This document shows, piece by piece, positions 1 through 8,209 of a stretch of 64,000 nucleotides of DNA; the first letter of the stretch is position 1; every line of letters begins with the position of its first letter. The stretch lies in contig NZ_CP109592.1 of assembly GCF_036250675.1 (NCBI RefSeq), forward strand, positions 1,922,001-1,986,000, in the 5' to 3' direction. This DNA comes from Streptomyces sp. NBC_01689. GTDB taxonomy: Bacteria > Actinomycetota > Actinomycetes > Streptomycetales > Streptomycetaceae. The position numbers and the translations under genes were made by a program. A model generated the notes under the pieces. It was given only the letters and a program-made list of their open reading frames with translations. It was not told the DNA's origin and did no database searches.

Positions 1-1
1 G

Positions 2-124
2 CGCGAGGTCCGCGAGGAGCTGGGTCTGGACGGCGACCCGGTGGCCGCGTACCACCGTTCCGGATGGGCGGGGAAGACCGCCGCCGAGCGGGTGGGCGGA
101 CAGCAGGCCGGCTGGGGGGCCTGA
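2..124 (+). CDS. rhaI: L-rhamnose isomerase, C-terminal end (partial)
   Basis: The window opens inside this gene; only the last 40 codons are visible, ending in TGA. The visible tail carries AAYHRSGW and ends GGQQAGWGA, the ending I recall for Streptomyces L-rhamnose isomerases of the Pseudomonas-type RhaI family (recalled, not searched). The enzyme interconverts L-rhamnose and L-rhamnulose in the cytoplasm. The next genes encode the kinase and aldolase of the same pathway on the same strand, which supports the call. Everything upstream, including catalytic metal ligands, is outside the window. Confidence 0.75.
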   Translation, partial: REVREELGLDGDPVAAYHRSGWAGKTAAERVGGQQAGWGA

Positions 125-224
125 CGGCACTCCCGGGTCCGGCGGTCGGCCCCGGCGGACCGCGGGCCCCGAGGCCCGGCCGTACCGCCGCCCGGTCCCC
201 GCCGGGCGCGCCGCAGCACTCGCG

Positions 225-279
225 TCTCCTCTCCCTCCTCTCCCTCCTCTCCTTCCTCTTCCTCCGCTCCTCTTTCTCT
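225..279 (+). other. Pyrimidine tract in the leader of the aldolase gene
   Basis: Fifty-four of 55 bases are C or T on the coding strand; the only purine is G266. The tract ends just before the AAGGA ribosome-binding site at 280-284. The rest of the 168-base gap between rhaI and the aldolase gene is ordinary GC-rich sequence with no clear promoter. Such a C/U-rich unstructured leader could be a rut-like or ribosome-standby element; that is inference. Confidence 0.5.
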
Positions 280-292
280 AAGGACCAGGACC

Positions 293-2332
293 ATGGCACC
301 CCATCCCGAAGCCGCCGCACTGCTGGCCCGGTCGCACCGGCTCGGCGCCGACCCCCGCAACACCAACTACGCGGGCGGCAACACGTCCGCGAAGGGCACC
401 GGAACCGATCCCGTGACCGGTGGCGACGTCGAGCTGATGTGGGTGAAGGGGTCGGGCGGCGACCTCGGCACGCTGACCGGGGCCGGGCTCGCCGTCCTGC
501 GGCTGGACCGGCTGCGGGCCATGACGGAGATCTACCCCGGTGTGGAGCGCGAGGACGAGATGGTCGCCGCGTTCGACTACTGCCTGCACGGCAAGGGCGG
601 CGCGGCCCCGTCCATCGACACCGCGATGCACGGCCTGGTGGACGCCGCCCACGTCGACCACCTGCACCCCGACTCCGGCATCGCGCTGGCCTGCGCGGCC
701 GACGGCGAGAAGCTGACCGCCGACTGCTTCGGCGACACCGTGGTCTGGGTGCCCTGGCGCCGTCCGGGCTTCCAGCTCGGCCTCGACATCGCGGCCGTCA
801 AGCGGGCCAACCCGCGGGCGATCGGCTGTGTGCTGGGCGGCCACGGCATCACCGCCTGGGGGGACACCGCCGAGGAGTGCGAGCGCAACTCGCTGCACAT
901 CATCAGGACCGCCGAGACGTTCCTCGCCGACCGCGGCAGGCCGGAACCCTTCGGACCGGTCCTCGAGGGCTGGACGGCCCTCCCGGCGGCCGAGCGCCGC
1001 GAACGCGCGGCGGCCCTCGCGCCGTACGTCCGGGCGCTGGCCTCCCAGGACCGCGCGCAGGTCGGGCACTTCACCGACACCGACGTCGTCCTCGACTTCC
1101 TCGCGCGCGCCGAGCACCCGCGGCTCGCCGCTCTCGGCACCTCCTGCCCCGACCACTTCCTGCGCACCAAGGTCAGGCCGCTCGTCCTCGACCTCCCGCC
1201 GGCCACCGGGCCGGCCGAGGCGATCGCCCGGCTGAAGGAATTGCACGGCGCGTACCGCGAGGAGTACGCGGCCTATTACCACCGCCACGCCGACGCCGAC
1301 TCCCCCGCGATGCGCGGCGCGGACCCCGCGATCGTGCTCGTCCCCGGGGTCGGCATGTTCTCCTTCGGCAAGGACAAGCAGACCGCTCGCGTCGCCGGTG
1401 AGTTCTACGTCAACGCGATCAACGTGATGCGGGGAGCCGAGGCCGTCTCCACGTACGCGCCGATCGAGGAGTCGGAGAAGTTCCGCATCGAGTACTGGGC
1501 GCTGGAGGAGGCCAAGCTCCAGCGGCTGCCCCGGCCCAAGCCGCTCGCCACCCGGGTGGCGCTGGTGACGGGCGCGGGCAGCGGGATCGGCAGGGCGATC
1601 GCCGAGCGGCTGGTGGCCGAGGGCGCCTGCGTGGTCGTCGCCGACCTGAACACGGAGAACGCCGTCGCCGTCGCCACGGCGCTGGGCGGTCCCGACAAGG
1701 CCGTCGCCGTCACCGTCGACGTGACCTCCGAGGAGCAGATCGCCGAGGCCTTCCGGGCAGCGGTGCTCGCCTTCGGCGGGGTCGACCTGGTGGTCAACAA
1801 CGCGGGCATCTCGATCTCCAAGCCGCTGCTGGAGACCACCGCGAAGGACTGGGACCTCCAGCACGACATCATGGCCCGCGGCTCCTTCCTGGTCTCCCGC
1901 GAGGCGGCCCGGGTGATGATCCGTCAGGAACTGGGCGGCGACATCGTCTACATCGCCTCCAAGAACTCGGTCTTCGCCGGCCCGAACAACATCGCCTACT
2001 CCGCGACCAAGGCCGACCAGGCCCACCAGGTCCGGCTGCTGGCGGCCGAGCTGGGCGAGCACGGCATCCGGGTCAACGGGGTCAACCCGGACGGGGTGGT
2101 GCGCGGTTCGGGCATCTTCGCGGGCGGCTGGGGCGCCCAGCGCGCGGCCACCTACGGGATCGAGGAGGAGAAGCTCGGCGAGTTCTACGCCCAGCGGACC
2201 ATCCTCAAGCGGGAGGTGCTGCCCGAGCACGTCGCGAACGCGGTCTTCGCGCTGACCGGCGGGGACCTCACCCACACCACCGGTCTGCACGTCCCGGTCG
2301 ACGCCGGTGTCGCGGCGGCGTTCCTGCGATGA
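293..2332 (+). CDS. rhaEW: Bifunctional rhamnulose-1-phosphate aldolase / short-chain dehydrogenase
   Basis: A 679-aa cytoplasmic fusion enzyme. The N-terminal two thirds is a class II aldolase-type domain (NTNYAGGNTSAK near residue 22; histidines in HVDHLHPDS near residue 119). The C-terminal third is a short-chain dehydrogenase with the NAD motif TGAGSGIG near residue 427, the NNAG motif and the catalytic YSATK. In this family the aldolase splits L-rhamnulose-1-phosphate to DHAP and L-lactaldehyde, and the dehydrogenase half oxidises lactaldehyde to L-lactate. The start is supported by AAGGA 8 bases upstream. It overlaps the kinase by ATGA. The lactate-oxidising lutABC genes follow on the same strand, fitting lactate as product. 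Confidence 0.92.
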   Translation: MAPHPEAAALLARSHRLGADPRNTNYAGGNTSAKGTGTDPVTGGDVELMWVKGSGGDLGTLTGAGLAVLRLDRLRAMTEIYPGVEREDEMVAAFDYCLHGKGGAAPSIDTAMHGLVDAAHVDHLHPDSGIALACAADGEKLTADCFGDTVVWVPWRRPGFQLGLDIAAVKRANPRAIGCVLGGHGITAWGDTAEECERNSLHIIRTAETFLADRGRPEPFGPVLEGWTALPAAERRERAAALAPYVRALASQDRAQVGHFTDTDVVLDFLARAEHPRLAALGTSCPDHFLRTKVRPLVLDLPPATGPAEAIARLKELHGAYREEYAAYYHRHADADSPAMRGADPAIVLVPGVGMFSFGKDKQTARVAGEFYVNAINVMRGAEAVSTYAPIEESEKFRIEYWALEEAKLQRLPRPKPLATRVALVTGAGSGIGRAIAERLVAEGACVVVADLNTENAVAVATALGGPDKAVAVTVDVTSEEQIAEAFRAAVLAFGGVDLVVNNAGISISKPLLETTAKDWDLQHDIMARGSFLVSREAARVMIRQELGGDIVYIASKNSVFAGPNNIAYSATKADQAHQVRLLAAELGEHGIRVNGVNPDGVVRGSGIFAGGWGAQRAATYGIEEEKLGEFYAQRTILKREVLPEHVANAVFALTGGDLTHTTGLHVPVDAGVAAAFLR

Positions 2333-3777
2333 GCGAGCACCACCGGACCTTCGCCGCGGTCGACCTCGGCGCGTCCAGCGGGCGCGTCATGGTCGGCCGC
2401 GTCGGTCCCGAGGCACTCGGCCTGACCGAGGCCCACCGCTTCCCCAACCGGCCGGTGCGGCTCCCCGAGGGGCTCCGCTGGGACATCCTGTCGCTGTACG
2501 CGGGGGTCCTCGACGGACTGCGCGCCGCCGGACCGGTCGACTCCGTCGGCATCGACAGCTGGGCCGTGGACTACGGGCTGCTGGACGCCGACGGGGCACT
2601 GCTCGGCAACCCCGTGCACTACCGCGACGACCGTACCGAGGGTGTCGCGGAGCAGGTGTGGGACACGGTGCCCGCCGCCGAGCTGTACGCGGCGACCGGG
2701 CTCCAGTACGCGCCGTTCAACACGCTCTACCAGCTCATGGCCGCCCGCTCGACGGCCCAGTTCGCCCACGCCGAACGGCTGTTGCTCATCCCCGACCTGC
2801 TGGTCTACTGGCTGACGGGTGAGGCGGGCACCGAGCTGACCAACGCCTCCACCACCCAGCTGATCGACCCGCGGACGCGCACCTGGGCGTATGGCCTCGC
2901 GGAGCGGCTCGGCATCGACCTGAGACTGTTCGCGCCGCTGCGCCGGCCGGGCGACCCGGCCGGCCTCCTGACGCCCCGGGTGCTGGAGGAGACCGGGCTG
3001 ACCGGCCCGGTCCCGGTCACGACCGTCGGCTCGCACGACACCGCCTCCGCGGTCGCCGCCGTACCCGCCACCGGCGAACACTTCGCCTACATCTGCACCG
3101 GCACCTGGTCCCTGGCGGGCCTGGAACTCACCGCGCCGGTCCTCACGGAGGCGAGCCGTACGGCCAACTTCACCAACGAACTGGGCCTGGACGGCACGGT
3201 GCGCCATCTGCGCAACATCATGGGACTGTGGCTGCTCCAGGAGTGCCTGCGCGAGTGGGACCACCCCGATCTCGGCGAACTGCTGCGCGCCGCCGCCGAG
3301 ATCCCCTCGCTGCGGTCCGTCGTGGACGCGGGCGACGCCGCCTTCCTCGCTCCCGGCCGGATGCCGGCCCGGATCGCCGACGCCTGCCGCGCGTCGGGGC
3401 AGCCGGTGCCCGCGTCGCCCGCCGAGATCACCCGCTGCATCCTCGACTCCCTCGCGCTCGCCCACCGCCGGGCGGTCGCCGACGCGCAGGAACTCGCCGA
3501 CCACCCGGTCGACGTCGTGCACATCGTCGGCGGCGGCACCCGGAACGAACTGCTCTGCCAACTGACAGCCGACGCCTGTGGGTTGCCGGTGGTCGCGGGC
3601 CCGGCGGAGGCCGCGGCGCTCGGCAACGTCCTGGTCCAGGCGCGGGCCGCCGGACTGGTCGGCGACCGTACGTCGATGCGCCGGCTCGTCGCCCGGACCC
3701 AGCCCCTGCGGCGGTACGAGCCCCGGGGCGGCACGGCCGTCTGGCGCGCCGCGCAGGACCGGCTCGTCCGTCCGTGA
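2329..3777 (+). CDS. rhaB: Rhamnulokinase
   Basis: A 482-aa FGGY-type sugar kinase that phosphorylates L-rhamnulose at O-1. The N-terminal phosphate-binding segment is AVDLGASSGRVM (residues about 8-19), typical of rhamnulokinases. VGSHDTASAV near residue 233 and HIVGGGTRN near residue 399 are the conserved C-terminal FGGY motifs (GSHD substrate region and adenosine-binding GGG). The start codon overlaps the aldolase stop in ATGA, implying translational coupling. Length is normal for the family. Confidence 0.93.
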   Translation: MSEHHRTFAAVDLGASSGRVMVGRVGPEALGLTEAHRFPNRPVRLPEGLRWDILSLYAGVLDGLRAAGPVDSVGIDSWAVDYGLLDADGALLGNPVHYRDDRTEGVAEQVWDTVPAAELYAATGLQYAPFNTLYQLMAARSTAQFAHAERLLLIPDLLVYWLTGEAGTELTNASTTQLIDPRTRTWAYGLAERLGIDLRLFAPLRRPGDPAGLLTPRVLEETGLTGPVPVTTVGSHDTASAVAAVPATGEHFAYICTGTWSLAGLELTAPVLTEASRTANFTNELGLDGTVRHLRNIMGLWLLQECLREWDHPDLGELLRAAAEIPSLRSVVDAGDAAFLAPGRMPARIADACRASGQPVPASPAEITRCILDSLALAHRRAVADAQELADHPVDVVHIVGGGTRNELLCQLTADACGLPVVAGPAEAAALGNVLVQARAAGLVGDRTSMRRLVARTQPLRRYEPRGGTAVWRAAQDRLVRP

Positions 3778-3842
3778 GCAGCGGCTCACCCGACTCCCTG
3801 AGCAAGGACTCCCCTGACGCCCGCCCGCCGCGTACTCTGCTT

Positions 3843-3853
3843 TCATCCGATGA
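3843..3853. promoter_or_regulatory. Perfect inverted repeat, probable LutR-type operator
   Basis: The sequence reads TCATC-C-GATGA, a perfect 5-1-5 inverted repeat 19 bases upstream of the lutA start. It equals the TCATC-N-GATGA consensus I recall for the GntR-family lactate regulator LutR of Bacillus. A possible -10 (TACTCT, 3833-3838) lies immediately upstream, so the repeat would cover the start of transcription, as expected for repression. No regulator gene is visible within the window. Confidence 0.6.
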
Positions 3854-3872
3854 TCGATTCCTAGGAGCCGCG

Positions 3873-4628
3873 ATGCGTGTCGCTCTGTTCCTGACCTGTG
3901 TCAACGACACGCTCTATCCGGACACCGGCCGCGCTGTGGTGAAACTCCTGACCAGGCTGGGCGTCGAGGTCGACTTCCCGATGGCCCAGACCTGCTGTGG
4001 CCAGGCGCACTACAACACCGGGTACCGGCATCAGGCAGAGCCCCTGGCCCGTCATTTCTCCGATGTCTTCGGCGAGTACGAGGCCATCGTGACGCCCTCC
4101 GGCTCCTGCGCCACGATGGTGCGGGAGCTCTATCCCCGGATGGGCGAGCGGGCCAGGGCCGAAGGCCGCGGGGACACCCTCACGGCCACCCTCGCCCCGG
4201 TCGTGCCGAAGACGTACGAACTGACCGAGTTCCTGGTGGACGTGCTGGGCGTGACGGACGTCGGCGCGTACTACCCGCACACCGTGACGTACCACCCCAC
4301 CTGTCACGGACTGCGCGGTCTGGGGCTCGGGGACCGGCCGCGGCGGCTGCTCCAGGCCGTCAGGGGTCTCGAACTGCGTGAACTGCCCGGCGCCGACGAG
4401 TGCTGCGGCTTCGGCGGCACCTTCGCCGTCAAGAACCCCGACGTCTCCGCGGCGATGGGCGCCGACAAGGTGCGCAACGCCGAGTCGACCGGCGCGGACG
4501 TCCTGTGCGCCGCCGACAACTCCTGTCTGATGCACATCGGCGGCACGATGACCCGGCTGCGCACGGACCTGCGGCCGGTCCACATCGCGGAGATCCTCGC
4601 GAGCACGGAAGGAGACCCGCGCGCATGA
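3873..4628 (+). CDS. lutA: Lactate utilization protein A, (Fe-S) oxidoreductase
   Basis: A 251-aa cytoplasmic protein with two CCG (cysteine-rich) domains: TCCGQAH near residue 37 and ECCGFGG near residue 176, with paired cysteines upstream (PSGSC; PTCHG). This is the YkgE/LutA/GlcF-like architecture. LutABC together oxidise L-lactate to pyruvate. The ATG is preceded by AGGAG (3863-3867) with good spacing. The open frame extends much further upstream across rhaB, but that part is a shadow of the kinase gene. The stop overlaps lutB in ATGA. Confidence 0.9.
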   Translation: MRVALFLTCVNDTLYPDTGRAVVKLLTRLGVEVDFPMAQTCCGQAHYNTGYRHQAEPLARHFSDVFGEYEAIVTPSGSCATMVRELYPRMGERARAEGRGDTLTATLAPVVPKTYELTEFLVDVLGVTDVGAYYPHTVTYHPTCHGLRGLGLGDRPRRLLQAVRGLELRELPGADECCGFGGTFAVKNPDVSAAMGADKVRNAESTGADVLCAADNSCLMHIGGTMTRLRTDLRPVHIAEILASTEGDPRA

Positions 4629-6112
4629 GCGGCACCTTCGTCGGCATGCCGGCCTTCCCCGAGGCCGCCCGTGAGGCGGTCGGCAACCCCACCCTGCGGG
4701 GCAACCTCCGCCACGCCACCCACACGATCCGCGCCAAGCGCGCCGTCGCCGTGTCCGAACTCGACGACTGGGCGGCCCTGCGCGAGGCCGGCAAGCAGAT
4801 CAAGGACCACACACTCCGTCATCTCGACCGCTACCTCGTGCAGTTGGAGGAGTCCGTCACCGCCGCCGGCGGCGTCGTGCACTGGGCGGCCGACGCGGAC
4901 GAGGCCAACCGGATCGTCGTCGGGCTCGTCAGGGCGACCGGGGAGAGCGAGGTCGTCAAGGTCAAGTCGATGGCCACCCAGGAGATCGGTCTCAACGAAG
5001 CCCTGGAGGCCGCGGGCATCCACGCCTACGAGACCGATCTCGCCGAGCTCATCGTGCAGTTGGGCAAGGACCGTCCCTCGCACATCCTGGTCCCCGCCAT
5101 CCACCGCAACCGTGGCGAGATCCGCGAGATCTTCGCCCGTGAGATGAGCGAGTGGGGTCGCCCGGCGCCCGAGAACCTCACCGACACACCCGCCGAACTG
5201 GCCGAGGCCGCCCGGCTGCATCTGCGCGAGAAGTTCCTGCGCGCCAAGGTCGGCATCTCCGGCGCCAATTTCATGGTCGCCGAGACCGGCACGCTGATGG
5301 TGGTGGAGTCCGAGGGCAACGGCCGGATGTGCCTGACCCTGCCCGAGACGCTGATCTCGGTCGTCGGCATCGAGAAGACCGTGCCGACCTGGCGGGACCT
5401 GGAGGTCTTCCTGCAGACCCTGCCCCGCTCCTCGACCGCCGAGCGCATGAACCCGTACACCTCGATGTGGACGGGCACCACGGACTCCGGCGCGGCGGAC
5501 GGCCCGCGGACCTTCCACCTGGTCCTGGTCGACAACGGCCGCACCGACACGCTCGCCGACGAGGTCGGCCGCCAGGCGCTGCGCTGCATCCGCTGCTCGG
5601 CCTGTCTCAACGTCTGCCCGGTGTACGAGCGGGCCGGCGGCCACGCGTACGGCTCGGTCTACCCCGGCCCGATCGGCGCGATCCTCAGCCCCCAGCTCCG
5701 GGGCACCGGGAGCGAGATCGACGCCTCCCTTCCGTACGCCTCCTCCTTGTGCGGTGCCTGCTACGAGGTCTGCCCGGTCGCCATCGACATCCCGGAGGTC
5801 CTCGTGCACCTGCGCGAACGGATCGCCGAGGGGGGCCAGGTGACGCGGCAGGGCAACAAGGCGGTCCTCAAGCCCGCCAAGGGACATGCCGCCGAGCGGG
5901 CCGCCATGCGCGCGGCGCGCTGGGCGTTCGGTCACCCCGGCGCGCTGCGCACCGGCCAGCGGCTGGCGTCCCGGACACGCCGTTTCCATCCGCGCACCCT
6001 GCCCGGACCCGGCCGGGCGTGGAGCGCCACCCGGGACCTCCCGGCGGTGCCCGCGGAACCGTTCCGCGACTGGTGGCAGCGGACCCGAGGCGGAAAGGAC
6101 GTACCGAAGTGA
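4625..6112 (+). CDS. lutB: Lactate utilization protein B, iron-sulfur protein
   Basis: A 495-aa protein. The N-terminal ~300 residues form the LUD domain and include ISGANFMVAETGTL (about residues 214-227). A two-cluster ferredoxin module follows: CIRCSACLNVCP near residue 321 and CGACYEVCP near residue 376. It is the electron-transferring subunit of the LutABC lactate oxidase. The start is fixed by the ATGA overlap with lutA. The C-terminal tail ends in a basic, Trp-rich stretch (RDWWQRTRGG). Start and stop overlaps with both neighbours indicate one operon. Confidence 0.92.
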   Translation: MSGTFVGMPAFPEAAREAVGNPTLRGNLRHATHTIRAKRAVAVSELDDWAALREAGKQIKDHTLRHLDRYLVQLEESVTAAGGVVHWAADADEANRIVVGLVRATGESEVVKVKSMATQEIGLNEALEAAGIHAYETDLAELIVQLGKDRPSHILVPAIHRNRGEIREIFAREMSEWGRPAPENLTDTPAELAEAARLHLREKFLRAKVGISGANFMVAETGTLMVVESEGNGRMCLTLPETLISVVGIEKTVPTWRDLEVFLQTLPRSSTAERMNPYTSMWTGTTDSGAADGPRTFHLVLVDNGRTDTLADEVGRQALRCIRCSACLNVCPVYERAGGHAYGSVYPGPIGAILSPQLRGTGSEIDASLPYASSLCGACYEVCPVAIDIPEVLVHLRERIAEGGQVTRQGNKAVLKPAKGHAAERAAMRAARWAFGHPGALRTGQRLASRTRRFHPRTLPGPGRAWSATRDLPAVPAEPFRDWWQRTRGGKDVPK

Positions 6113-6756
6113 GCAGCAGGGACCTGATCCTGGGGCGGGTGCGACGCGCGCTCGCCGACGTCCCCCGGAACGACACGCCGTACGAGCAGGCCGTGCAGCG
6201 GGAGTACCGGCGCGAGCACGGCGACCGGAGCACGGCGCGGACGGTGGACCTGCTGGCGGAGAACCTGGCGGACTACCGGGCCCTCGTGCACCGCTGCGCG
6301 GCCGGCGACCTGGCGAGGACCGTCGCCGGACTGCTCGACGCGCACGGCTCGGCCTCGGTCGTGGTACCGGCCGGCCTGGACGGGACATGGCTCGCCGAGA
6401 CCGAGGTGACGCGTGTGCCGGACCGCGCCGAGGACACCACGGCCGCGCTGGACCGGGTCGACAGCGTGGTCACCGGGTGCGCGCTGGCGATCGCCGAGAC
6501 GGGCACCCTGGTGCTGGACGGCGGGCCCGACCAGGGCCGCCGCCGGATCACGCTCGTCCCCGACCACCACATCTGTGTCGTCCGGGTCCCTGGACAGGTC
6601 GTCGCCTCCGTGCCGCAGGCCCTGGAACGCCTCGACCCGGCCCGCCCGCTGACCTGGATCTCCGGCCCGTCGGCGACCAGCGACATCGAACTCGACCGGG
6701 TCGAGGGGGTGCACGGGCCCCGCACCCTGGAGGTGGTGCTGGTGAGCGAGGAGTGA
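6109..6756 (+). CDS. lutC: Lactate utilization protein C
   Basis: A 215-aa LUD-domain protein, third component of the L-lactate oxidising system. ALAIAETGTLVLDGG (about residues 124-138) is the family core. The GTG start overlaps the lutB stop in GTGA, and AAAGGA lies 9-14 bases upstream. It ends 22 bases before the next gene, an ABC transporter ATPase with an unrelated role, so the rhamnose-lactate module probably ends here. No hairpin terminator is visible in that short gap. Confidence 0.88.
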   Translation: MSSRDLILGRVRRALADVPRNDTPYEQAVQREYRREHGDRSTARTVDLLAENLADYRALVHRCAAGDLARTVAGLLDAHGSASVVVPAGLDGTWLAETEVTRVPDRAEDTTAALDRVDSVVTGCALAIAETGTLVLDGGPDQGRRRITLVPDHHICVVRVPGQVVASVPQALERLDPARPLTWISGPSATSDIELDRVEGVHGPRTLEVVLVSEE

Positions 6757-6778
6757 CCCACGCGGTTAGCGTGAGGAG

Positions 6779-7933
6779 ATGATCCGGTTCGAACAGGTCA
6801 CCAAGCGCTATCCGGACGGCACCACGGCCGTGGACGGCCTCTCGTTCGAGGTCGCGGAGGGTGAACTCGTGACGCTCGTGGGCCCGTCGGGCTGCGGCAA
6901 GACGACGACCATGATGATGGTGAACCGTCTGATCGAACCGACCGCGGGCCGGATCCTCGTGGACGGCGAGGACGTCGCCGCGGTCGACCCGGTCCGGCTG
7001 CGCCGCCGGATCGGGTACGTCATCCAGCAGGTCGGGCTGTTCCCGCACCGGACCGTCCTCGACAACACGGCGACGGTCCCGACGCTGGTCGGCTGGAAGC
7101 GGGCGAAGGCCCGGGCCCGCGCCGCCGAGCTGCTCGACCTGGTGGGTCTGGACCCCACGACGTACGGGTCCCGCTATCCGGACCAGCTGTCCGGCGGTCA
7201 GCGCCAGCGGGTCGGAGTGGCGCGGGCGCTCGCGGCGGACCCGCCCGTCCTGCTGATGGACGAACCCTTCGGGGCGGTCGACCCCGTGGTCCGCGAGCAG
7301 TTGCAGGACGAGTTCCTGCGGATGCAGGCGTCGGTGCGCAAGACGGTGCTGCTCGTCACGCACGACATCGAGGAGGCGGTCCGGCTCGGCGACCGCATCG
7401 CGGTGTACGGGCAGGGCCGCATCGAGCAGTTCGACACGCCGGGGGCCGTCCTGGGCACGCCGGCCACGCCGTACGTCGCCGAGTTCGTCGGGGCGGACCG
7501 CGGACTGAAGCGGCTGTCGGTCACCGAGATCGAGCCCGACGACCTGGAACAGCCGCCCGTCGCCCGCATGGACGAGCCCGCCGCGGAGGCCGCCGCGCGG
7601 CTGCGTCCGGGGAACGCCCGCTGGGCCGTGGTGCTCGACGCCGAGGACGATCTGCACGGGTGGGTGGGTGTCGACGAGCTGGCCGGGGGCGGGTCCGTCG
7701 GGGACCACGTCCACCGGATGAACTCGTGGGTCCCGGTGGGCGCACCGCTCAAACAGGCGTTCGGCGTCATGCTCCAGCACGACGCGGGGTGGGTCGCGGT
7801 ACTGGAGGGCGCGCGGTTCCTCGGCGTCCTGACCCCGGCGAAGCTGCACGAGGCCCTGCGGCGCTCGGTGGACGCGGATGCGCGGGGGGTGGGGCGCGGG
7901 GAGGTGACGTTGGACTCCGTCCCCGACAGCTGA
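6779..7933 (+). CDS. Osmoprotectant (glycine betaine/choline) ABC transporter, ATP-binding subunit
   Basis: A 384-aa OpuCA/ProV-like ATPase. Walker A is GPSGCGKT (about residues 37-44), the signature is LSGGQRQR and Walker B is VLLMDEPF. After the ATPase (~240 aa) comes a C-terminal region resembling degenerate CBS repeats (VVLDAEDDLHGWVG; VMLQHDAGWVAVLEG), which in this family senses ionic strength. The start has GAGGAG directly upstream (6773-6778), rather close. The permeases and binding protein are encoded on the opposite strand, convergent, across a 276-base gap; the split is unusual for an opuC set. Confidence 0.88.
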   Translation: MIRFEQVTKRYPDGTTAVDGLSFEVAEGELVTLVGPSGCGKTTTMMMVNRLIEPTAGRILVDGEDVAAVDPVRLRRRIGYVIQQVGLFPHRTVLDNTATVPTLVGWKRAKARARAAELLDLVGLDPTTYGSRYPDQLSGGQRQRVGVARALAADPPVLLMDEPFGAVDPVVREQLQDEFLRMQASVRKTVLLVTHDIEEAVRLGDRIAVYGQGRIEQFDTPGAVLGTPATPYVAEFVGADRGLKRLSVTEIEPDDLEQPPVARMDEPAAEAAARLRPGNARWAVVLDAEDDLHGWVGVDELAGGGSVGDHVHRMNSWVPVGAPLKQAFGVMLQHDAGWVAVLEGARFLGVLTPAKLHEALRRSVDADARGVGRGEVTLDSVPDS

Positions 7934-7999
7934 GCGGTGTCGCTCCGCTGGGTTGGGGGGTGAGGGGGTGGGGTGAGGGGGTGGGGTCGGGTGCGGGTG

Positions 8000-8161
8000 G
8001 GTGGGGGTTGCGCGCGCCGTTCCCCGCGCCCCTTACGGGGCGTCTGCGGGCGGCGGTGGTGAGAGGTGTGCGCATCCCCGGCGGGATTCCACTGCCGGTA
8101 GGTGGGGGTTGCGCGCGCCGTTCCCCGCGCCCCTTACGGGGCGTCTGCGGGCGGCGGTGGT
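8000..8161. repeat. Two identical 61-base direct repeats with hairpin cores
   Basis: Bases 8000-8060 and 8101-8161 are identical, separated by a 40-base spacer. Each copy holds CGCCCC-TTAC-GGGGCG (stems 8027-8042 and 8128-8143), a 6-bp hairpin. They lie between convergent genes, so they may act as a bidirectional terminator. A very similar GC-rich module with GTTCCCCGCGCCCCT is, as I recall, abundant in Streptomyces intergenic regions. The stretch before it (7934-7999) is G-rich with a short GTGAGGGGGTGGG duplication and no gene. Confidence 0.85.
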
Positions 8162-8209
8162 ACGGCGTGGGCGCATCCGGTGGAGTTCGCCCGTCGTACC
8201 GTGGATCGC

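Noticed and set aside
278..2290. Long open frame antisense to the aldolase/dehydrogenase gene (670 codons)
   Set aside because: Produced by high GC; the plus-strand frame has clear catalytic motifs while the antisense product is low-complexity with no recognisable domain.
3228..3872. N-terminal extension of LutA into rhaB
   Set aside because: The open frame continues upstream but overlaps rhaB out of frame; the ATG at 3873 has a proper ribosome-binding site and gives the family length.
8000..8161. Direct repeats considered as a CRISPR remnant
   Set aside because: Only two copies, 61 bases long, with a hairpin typical of Streptomyces intergenic modules and no cas genes.
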